Assembly (NCBI RefSeq): GCF_021560015.1
Contig: NZ_CP073588.1
Location: forward strand, 1,364,001 to 1,428,000
Origin: Shewanella vesiculosa
Lineage (GTDB): Bacteria > Pseudomonadota > Gammaproteobacteria > Enterobacterales > Shewanellaceae
Length of the DNA: 64,000 nt
Direction of reading: 5' to 3'
Part shown: positions 57,984-64,000 of the stretch, in pieces
Numbering within the stretch: the first letter of the stretch is position 1
Layout: each line of letters starts with the position of its first letter
Notes under the pieces: model-generated
What the model was told of the DNA's origin: nothing
What the model saw: the letters and a program-made list of their open reading frames with translations, nothing else
Database searches by the model: none
Position numbers and translations under genes: made by a program

Positions 57984-60134
57984 GTGATAGCTTTGACTCA
58001 CAAAGTAATGCAAACCATTAAATTAACGAATAACGCCCCATGGGCTTACTCATCAATTGCATTGGCAGTAACACTGGCCATAACGCCGCAAGTAAGAGCT
58101 GAATCGTATGACATACAAAACAGCCAAGGTGTTGAACATGTCAAAGTACAAGGACAGCAAACAACACATAAAGACCTACTAGGTTCGGCTGAAAACCTCT
58201 TAAAAAAGCAAGGCGTCGATTTCTCTGAGGCTGGCGGTGTGTCAGCCTTACCCATCTTAAACGGCATGATGGGCGATCGGATAAAAATCCTTATCGATGG
58301 TAGTGACATCACTTCATCATGTGCAAACCAGATGAACCCGCCGCTCTCATATGTATCTGCAAATCAAATCAGTTCAACGCAAGTCGTCGCGGGAGTCTCT
58401 CCGGTAAGTGCTGGCGGTGATAATATTGCTGGTGTGATAAAAATCAGCAGTTTAAACCCACTGTTCACTGATAGCGACGCTGTAACATGGCACAGTGGTA
58501 ATGTTTCTAGTGGTTATCGTAGTACCGATGATGCTTTTCTTGCTGGCGTCAATGCCACCGTTGCCAGTAAAACGTTAAGTTTTAGCTATCAAGGGTCATT
58601 TGAAGATGCTAACAGTTATACCGATGGTCATGGCGATAAAGTACTCGACACCCTATATCAATCTCAAAACCATGCGCTAACGGCAGCTTGGCAAGATGAG
58701 ACCCAACAAATAGCCATTAAGCTTACTCATCAACATATTCCTTATCAGGGTTTCGCTAACCAATATATGGATATGACTAACAATGACAGCTATGGAGCGT
58801 TAGTGCGTTATCAGCGTTCACTAGAAAATGATGCCGAGTTTACAGCACAAGCCAATTGGCACAGCGTCGAACATGAAATGGGATTCTTTACTGACGAAAA
58901 AACCGGCAATATGCCGATGGAAACCAAAGGAAAAGATTATAGCTACCAGTTGCATTGGCAATTACCCATAAGTTCAGACAGTACCTTGTTGATTGGACAA
59001 GAATATTATGTTTATCAACTTGACGATACTTGGCCCGCTATCGAAGGTTCATCTATGATGGGACCTAATGATTATGTCAATATTAATGACGGCAAGCGTC
59101 AACGTGCTGCTCTTTATGGTGAATGGCAACACACTCTAAATAGTCGTTGGTGGTTATCAGCGGGCGTCCGATATGAATACGTGTCAACAAACGCTGCTGA
59201 AGTACAACCCTATAACACTATGGCCATGATGGGCATGACCAATGTCAATGCCATAGCCGCAGATGAATTTAACAGCCTTTATCGTAAGCGTAATGACAAT
59301 ATTATCGACGCTACTCTTCTGGCTCGATATCAATTGAGTGACACTGAAGTCATAGAGGTTGGTTTAGCGAGAAAAAGCCGAGCGCCAAATTTATATGAAC
59401 GTTACAGTTGGGGTCAAAGCACCATGGCAACAACCATGATCGGTTGGTTTGGTGATGGAAATGGCTATATAGGTAACCCAAACCTCAATGCCGAAACAGC
59501 ACATACCTTAAGTACAGCCTATAAATTGGTACAAGATGACTTAGCCTTCAGCGCTACCGCTTGGTACAGCAGAATAAATGATTATATTGATGCTGATGAG
59601 GTTGGTAGTTTTAACAAAACGCCTATGACCAATACTCGCCGCAATATTTTACAGTTTACCAATGTTAACGCGACTCTGTTTGGTGCACGTATTGATGCTG
59701 AATACCAACTAGCAGAAAACCGCAGTGGTAAATGGCTCATGGTTGCTAATGCCACTGCCACTCACGGCGAAAGAGATGACGGTGACGAGCCTCTGTATCA
59801 AATAAAGCCATTACAAACTGAAATTGCTCTTTACCAAGAACTTGGTGATTGGAAAAATAGCCTTAGCTGGCAATGGGTCGCGAGCAAAGATCGCGTCGAT
59901 AGTCAGCGCTTAGAAAATACAACCAACAGTTACTCTCTGCTTAACTTAAGCAGCAGTATCCAATGGCAAGGTGCAACAATGACTGTCGCCGTGAAAAACT
60001 TACTCGACGAATATTATCAACTGCCTTTAGGCGGGGTCAGTATTGCACAATACAAAACAGACAACAGTAACGGCTTTGAACAAATAGCCGGAGCTGGACG
60101 ATCGCTTGAATTGAATATTAATTACGCATTCTAG
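57984..60134 (+). CDS. OprC/NosA-like TonB-dependent copper receptor
   Basis: A 716-residue outer-membrane receptor (GTG at 57984; TTG at 57993 and ATG at 58008 are also possible). A signal sequence (SIALAVTLAITPQVRAES) is followed by a plug with GDRIKILIDGSDIT and a C-terminal beta signal ending in NINYAF. It is Met-rich. Residues 113-117 are CANQM and 297-299 are HEM, matching the CxxxM and HxM copper-site motifs described for Pseudomonas OprC. That points to copper uptake. It stands alone, with a palindrome upstream and no chaperone gene nearby. Confidence 0.82.
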   Translation: MIALTHKVMQTIKLTNNAPWAYSSIALAVTLAITPQVRAESYDIQNSQGVEHVKVQGQQTTHKDLLGSAENLLKKQGVDFSEAGGVSALPILNGMMGDRIKILIDGSDITSSCANQMNPPLSYVSANQISSTQVVAGVSPVSAGGDNIAGVIKISSLNPLFTDSDAVTWHSGNVSSGYRSTDDAFLAGVNATVASKTLSFSYQGSFEDANSYTDGHGDKVLDTLYQSQNHALTAAWQDETQQIAIKLTHQHIPYQGFANQYMDMTNNDSYGALVRYQRSLENDAEFTAQANWHSVEHEMGFFTDEKTGNMPMETKGKDYSYQLHWQLPISSDSTLLIGQEYYVYQLDDTWPAIEGSSMMGPNDYVNINDGKRQRAALYGEWQHTLNSRWWLSAGVRYEYVSTNAAEVQPYNTMAMMGMTNVNAIAADEFNSLYRKRNDNIIDATLLARYQLSDTEVIEVGLARKSRAPNLYERYSWGQSTMATTMIGWFGDGNGYIGNPNLNAETAHTLSTAYKLVQDDLAFSATAWYSRINDYIDADEVGSFNKTPMTNTRRNILQFTNVNATLFGARIDAEYQLAENRSGKWLMVANATATHGERDDGDEPLYQIKPLQTEIALYQELGDWKNSLSWQWVASKDRVDSQRLENTTNSYSLLNLSSSIQWQGATMTVAVKNLLDEYYQLPLGGVSIAQYKTDNSNGFEQIAGAGRSLELNINYAF

Positions 60135-60570
60135 TGATGGGTAGATAATAGCGAAATAAGTATCGATTACAATTACCTTAAGCCATCGAGATCACACTGC
60201 TTAGCTATATATTTTCAGTATTAAAAGCACCCACTATGGCCGGAACTGAGTGGGTGCTGCTGAACAGCGGTGATAGTTATCAATAATGGCAACAGCCAAG
60301 ATGCGATATAGCCTCGAATGAATTATGTTTAAATAAATAAAAGTTAGCTTTTAGAGGAAGTCGTCAGCCAAGACGCTACAATTTATACTGCGGTTAATTG
60401 TATGCAAAATAGGCTCGATAAAGCGGCTTACTTGATGGGTAGGATTTAGATGTCACCTACCCTAAGGATAATGTTTTGCTTTGCGCCGTAATGGCTATTT
60501 ACTCAATCTGATGCTGAAATCACTCTGTGCTTATCTCGATTGGCTTAAGCATTCAGCTCCGTCTTAAAAT
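60135..60570. other. Gene-free region with a 10-bp hairpin
   Basis: No gene found. A perfect inverted repeat AGCACCCACT (60226-60235) / AGTGGGTGCT (60249-60258) lies about 90 bp after the receptor stop; on the leftward strand it is followed by TTTTAAT. It may end transcription of the receptor or of leftward read-through from the tRNA genes. Confidence 0.5.
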
Positions 60571-60604
60571 AAAAAAGCCTCTACATTGCTGTAGAGGCTT
60601 TTTT
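60571..60604 (-). terminator. Terminator of the tRNA-Asp transcript
   Basis: A 15-bp stem AAAAAAGCCTCTACA / TGTAGAGGCTTTTTT with a TTGC loop. It lies 8 nt after the 3' end of the second tRNA-Asp on the leftward strand, followed by TTTTTTATTTT. Confidence 0.92.
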
Positions 60605-60611
60605 ATTTATT

Positions 60612-60688
60612 TGGCGGAGCGGACGGGACTCGAACCCGCGACCCCCGGCGTGACAGGCCGGTATTCTAACCAACTGAACTACCGCTCC
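60612..60688 (-). tRNA. tRNA-Asp (GUC), second copy
   Basis: 77 bases with encoded CCA. Read leftward: acceptor GGAGCGG/CCGCTCC, D arm TTCAGTTGGTTAGAA, anticodon loop CTGTCAC with GTC, and T loop GGTTCGAGTCC. Identical in sequence to the tRNA at 60772-60848 and very like E. coli tRNA-Asp. Confidence 0.97.
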
Positions 60689-60771
60689 AAAACGGTTTGT
60701 ATACACTTAATAAAACTAACAATATTAAACCAATTACTGTTTATTTTATTAAGTGCAAACAGGTACTTGAA

Positions 60772-60848
60772 TGGCGGAGCGGACGGGACTCGAACCCGCG
60801 ACCCCCGGCGTGACAGGCCGGTATTCTAACCAACTGAACTACCGCTCC
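60772..60848 (-). tRNA. tRNA-Asp (GUC), first copy
   Basis: Same 77-base sequence as 60612-60688, including the CCA end. The two copies are 83 bp apart and share one terminator, so they are probably one transcript. Confidence 0.97.
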
Positions 60849-60970
60849 ACACAAGTGCGATGAATAATAAAGTTGTGATAATTAATCGTCAACTGTTTTT
60901 TAATTGTTTTAGCTCAATTAGTCAAAATTTGCTCAATTGCGCATTTTGTGACTAAAAAACACTCAAAATA

Positions 60971-62306
60971 TTAGTTTTTATCATCAGGCATAGTCAGGTC
61001 AATATCGTCTAAATCAACACTTTCAAGCAAACCCTCTTGGGAATTTTGATTACTTTCAGGATTTTGCTTTAGCCTTTCTTCTGCTGCAGCCATCGCTTTG
61101 GCAAGGGTCTGCTTTTTACGCCATATCACTAACCCCACAACACCGAGCAAAAACAGTATTCCGTTGATGGTAATAATCCAGAACATTGCATTATCTTTAG
61201 CCTCTTGCTCTTCAAATTCAGCTTGAATAGCCGCTTTTTCAGCCAGTTCTTCAACCGATGGAGCCGGAGCTGGAGGCTCAATCAAATTAAAAAACATTTC
61301 AGGTAAATTCAGGACAATTTCACGACCATCGACAGTCGTAGAGAACGCATGCCCTTGAACACGATAACTGCCATATTCGGTCACTTTAGGTAAAAAGAGA
61401 ATTTGATTTGCACTGGTCACGGTTTGAACGGTTAAAGGCAGCGATAAACCGGCAGGACCAACTAACTCAAATTCAAAATGTGTTTGCGCCAGTATCACCA
61501 CTGATTCATCAACCGCTAATTGGATCTGCCATATCTCTTTTAATGGGTCGCTATTAGGCACCATTTTAACCTGTATTGGTTGTGCTGAAAGCTCAAAAGG
61601 CATTGTATATTCGCGCTCAAACACATTATTTCGCGCAGTGACATTAAGCACATAATGACCCGCGGGTTGTTGCAAATTTTGGCTGCCAGTAAAGATGCCA
61701 TCGTCTGGAACTTCATCAAACAATTCACCATTGTCTTTATATTCACCAACAATAACAGTACCAGTAGCAAAATTATCGTCAGTAGCAAGGTGTTGACTGG
61801 TAAAACGAGCGGTCCATTCCACCATATAGTCTAAACCCGGCATTCTCATGGTTAAATCATCACCTAACAGCCTTGCCGTCACCTTCAGGCGTTCGCCCTG
61901 ATAAAGAGGCTGAGGTAAAGGTTCCACTGCAATATCGAGTGCAGAAATTTTTTGAATGGTCGATCCTTCCACACTGCCTAATAACTGCCAAGGACCAGGC
62001 ATCGGCTTCTCAATATAAATCATGTCGGCAGCAATACCGTCGACCCACTTGACGGTTTGTGGATGACGATTTGAATACCATTTACTGCCATCGGGTAAAA
62101 TCACCACAACGGGGGGCTGAACCATAGCTCCGTTGGATCACTAATGTGAGATGATCAACCATATGATCAATGCGAAAACGATTTTTTAATTCTGCGGCTT
62201 GCGATGCAGCTACCACTGAAGCTTGGGCAGTAGATTGCCAAACCAAGATGATACTTAGCAAAAATAAATAAGAAATCGCTAGATAACCGGCACGAATGGC
62301 ACTCAT
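60971..62306 (-). CDS. TIGR03503-family exported membrane protein, one frameshift
   Basis: A protein of about 444 residues. The N-terminal frame has a signal peptide (AISYLFLLSIILVWQSTAQA) and FRIDHMVDHLTLVIQRSYGS; the second frame continues VVVILPDGSKWYSNRHPQTV, WVDGIAADMIYIEKPMPGPW and a beta-rich domain. A C-terminal helix (FWIITINGILFLLGVVGLVI) and acidic tail follow. The frames join if one C is removed from the C6 run near 62113. The family is conserved in Shewanella and Vibrio next to dnaQ; function unknown. Start at 62306 (MSAIRAGY), 11 nt after dnaQ. Confidence 0.8.
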
Positions 62307-62316
62307 AAAAGTTGGT

Positions 62317-63045
62317 TTACCCTCTCCAGAGACATTTACCTGACTTCTCAATGAGATCAAGTCGTTGTTCGTGTAATAGTAATTCATCGGCTGACGCGCC
62401 AACGACTTTAAGATTAAACGCTGCAGGATCGATATTTTTTATCCCGCCGCCCTCTTGACCTGCTTTTTCATTAGACAAATTAAACTTAATTTGTCCACCG
62501 GTCATGATTAAATAAACGTCAGCGAGAATTTCAGCATCAAGTAACGCCCCATGATAGGTGCGACGTCCATTGTCGATGCCATAACGTCGACACAGTGCAT
62601 CTAGGTTATTTTTTTGACCAGGATGTAACCTTTTGGCAATGGCTAAACTGTCTAAAATACTGCAAATATCTTTGGTTTTGGGACCAACTGGATTGAGTTT
62701 GGAAAACTCATGATCCATAAAGCTGACATCGAAGTTAGCGTTATGAGCGACAATTTCAGCACCATCAATAAAATCAATAAAATCTTTGGCGATTTGGTGA
62801 AACCGTGGCTCATTGGCAACACGATCATTGGTAATGCCATGCACTTGAATCGCTTCTTCATCAATGGCTTGACCAGGATTAATATATTGATGATAAGTCC
62901 TGCCGGTTAAACGGCGATTGATCACCTCAACACAACCAATTTCAATAATGCGATGTCCCACATAAATAGGGCCACCAGCTTGGTTCATACCTGTGGTTTC
63001 GGTATCGAGAATAACTTGACGACTTGCACTAGAAATAATGTTCAT
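62317..63045 (-). CDS. dnaQ: DNA polymerase III epsilon subunit (proofreading exonuclease)
   Basis: A 242-residue 3'-5' exonuclease of the replicative polymerase. Exo I is [15 protein letters not shown] (Asp-Glu), Exo [18 protein letters not shown], and Exo [21 protein letters not shown] with His and Asp. The C-terminal tail binds the alpha subunit. It diverges from rnhA, sharing a 77-bp promoter region, the classical arrangement of E. coli. Confidence 0.97.
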   Translation of the reverse strand: MNIISSASRQVILDTETTGMNQAGGPIYVGHRIIEIGCVEVINRRLTGRTYHQYINPGQAIDEEAIQVHGITNDRVANEPRFHQIAKDFIDFIDGAEIVAHNANFDVSFMDHEFSKLNPVGPKTKDICSILDSLAIAKRLHPGQKNNLDALCRRYGIDNGRRTYHGALLDAEILADVYLIMTGGQIKFNLSNEKAGQEGGGIKNIDPAAFNLKVVGASADELLLHEQRLDLIEKSGKCLWRG

Positions 63046-63122
63046 ATTTTTTACTCATTCAGCCCTCGCCTTTGTATAAATTGAGTATACTGGCGCGAAT
63101 ATTTAGCTATGGTAACAACTTG

Positions 63123-63596
63123 ATGGCCGAACTCAAACAGCTGTATATCTTTACTGATGGTTCTTGCTTAGGAAACCCAGGGCCGGGTGGTTATGGCGTG
63201 GTAATGAAATATAAACATCAGCAGCACGAAATGGCTGACGGATTTTCATTAACGACCAATAATCGGATGGAGCTTTTGGCTCCAATTATCGCATTAGAAG
63301 CCTTACATGAGCCCTGTAATATCATTTTAACCAGCGACAGTCAGTACATGCGCCAGGGTATTATGACGTGGATCCATGGCTGGAAAAAAAAGGGCTGGAT
63401 AACTTCAACTAAGCAACCAGTTAAAAATGTAGATTTATGGAAACGTTTAGACGCAGTAAGTCAATTACACAAAATTGACTGGCGCTGGGTAAAAGGCCAT
63501 GCGGGCCATATTGAAAATGAACGTTGTGACGTATTAGCCCGAAAAGCCGCAGAAGCTAAACCTCAACAAACTGATATTGGTTATCAGCCCGAATAA
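63123..63596 (+). CDS. rnhA: Ribonuclease HI
   Basis: A 157-residue RNase [18 protein letters not shown] (catalytic Asp), [18 protein letters not shown] (Glu), [16 protein letters not shown] (Asp), and [20 protein letters not shown] (His and Asp). It removes RNA from RNA-DNA hybrids. I chose ATG at 63123; an upstream in-frame ATG at 63072 adds 17 unconserved residues. Confidence 0.97.
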   Translation: MAELKQLYIFTDGSCLGNPGPGGYGVVMKYKHQQHEMADGFSLTTNNRMELLAPIIALEALHEPCNIILTSDSQYMRQGIMTWIHGWKKKGWITSTKQPVKNVDLWKRLDAVSQLHKIDWRWVKGHAGHIENERCDVLARKAAEAKPQQTDIGYQPE

Positions 63597-63622
63597 GAGT
63601 TAAGCTCATTATTTGCATATAC

Positions 63623-64000
63623 CTAGGAATTTTTGGGCTTTATCAACGCTTTTTCAACACCTTGGGTATTTGTTAATCCTGAACGACCTGCCGTTGGCGC
63701 CGGCGACCAGGTAGGCGCTTTTATTTTGGATTTATCTTTAATGGGTGTTAGCGGAGTGGTCATTTTTCGAGCCACGATTAAATAGACACTGCCCGTGCTA
63801 GGTAACCAGTTAGCAATACTTTTTTGCCACAATGGAGTTTGCGGGCTTTTTTTAGCTTGATGGCCACGGTTATCCGCACCTTGTCCTAACAACGAATGAT
63901 ACATTAAACGCTCATCCGCTAAGACTTGATAGCCCAATAACCCAAGCCAATCTTTCACTCTAGATGGCATAAAAAACTGCCCACTCCAAGGCAATTGAGT
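63623..64000 (-). CDS. YafS-like SAM-dependent methyltransferase (C-terminal part)
   Basis: The last about 124 residues, continuing past the window edge. LPWSGQFFMPSRVKDWLGLL and GYQVLADERLMY, then YLIVARKMTTPLTPIKDKSK, match the C-terminal half of YafS-type methyltransferases, which lie next to rnhA in E. coli too. The SAM-binding motif is outside the window. Substrate unknown. Confidence 0.75.
   Translation of the reverse strand, partial: TQLPWSGQFFMPSRVKDWLGLLGYQVLADERLMYHSLLGQGADNRGHQAKKSPQTPLWQKSIANWLPSTGSVYLIVARKMTTPLTPIKDKSKIKAPTWSPAPTAGRSGLTNTQGVEKALIKPKNS

Noticed and set aside
60527..60829. A 100-codon rightward frame containing the repeated string RTGLEPATPGVTGRYSNQLN
   Set aside because: It is the antisense of the two tRNA-Asp genes and a terminator. 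This is a well-known false gene.

Overview
The window looks like a chromosomal segment of a marine gammaproteobacterium, most likely Shewanella or a close relative in the Alteromonadales. The evidence is the AT-leaning base composition, the order aspS-yebC-ruvC-ruvA-ruvB, cmoA-cmoB followed by a retropepsin/ATP-grasp cluster, a thiC-thiDE-thiF-thiS-thiG-thiH operon under a TPP riboswitch, two tRNA-Asp genes, and dnaQ/rnhA next to a YafS-like methyltransferase. The genus is inferred from gene order and protein resemblance, not from a search.

Layout. Positions 1-13.3 kb are accessory: the start of a GH13 lipoprotein gene, then a fructan/sucrose utilisation locus. The locus has a SusC/SusD outer-membrane pair, a hexose porter, a GH32 fructanase lipoprotein, a CscB-type sucrose permease and a convergent LacI-type regulator. 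Two identical palindromic operators lie ahead of susC. Upstream of susC are decayed remnants, including a fructokinase tail and a GH32-like piece. Positions 13.3-24.1 kb hold a cluster that looks like electrophile/aldehyde stress functions: cyclophilin-like protein, MFS exporter, Tat-exported hydrolase, aldo/keto reductase, SDR, a cupin remnant, a carboxymuconolactone-decarboxylase-like protein and an AraC-type regulator. An IS66 element with a perfect 8-bp target duplication interrupts it. Fragments of the endonuclease III gene (nth) occur three times, near 0.6, 13.1 and 24.2 kb, at the edges of these modules. Positions 24.6-30.4 kb carry an MscS channel, a visibly GC-rich three-gene oxidoreductase block and a broken MBL-like gene.

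From 30.7 kb to the end the content is mostly core: ynhF-like small membrane protein, gloA, ruvBAC, yebC, aspS, a three-sensor GGDEF protein with a degenerate GGDEF motif, cmoAB, a retropepsin / inactive transglutaminase / ATP-grasp cluster with two further exported proteins, a LysR regulator, a SprA-related putative metalloprotease, the thiamine operon, an OprC-like copper receptor, two tRNA-Asp genes, a TIGR03503 protein, dnaQ, rnhA and a partial methyltransferase.

Frameshifts occur in genes expected to be intact (aspS three, thiC two, thiH one, the TIGR03503 gene one), several in short homopolymers. This points to indel errors in the assembly, so frameshift-only pseudogenes here (Tat hydrolase, tnpC) should be treated with caution. 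The nth, GH13, fructokinase and GH32-like fragments are real truncations, because whole domains are missing.
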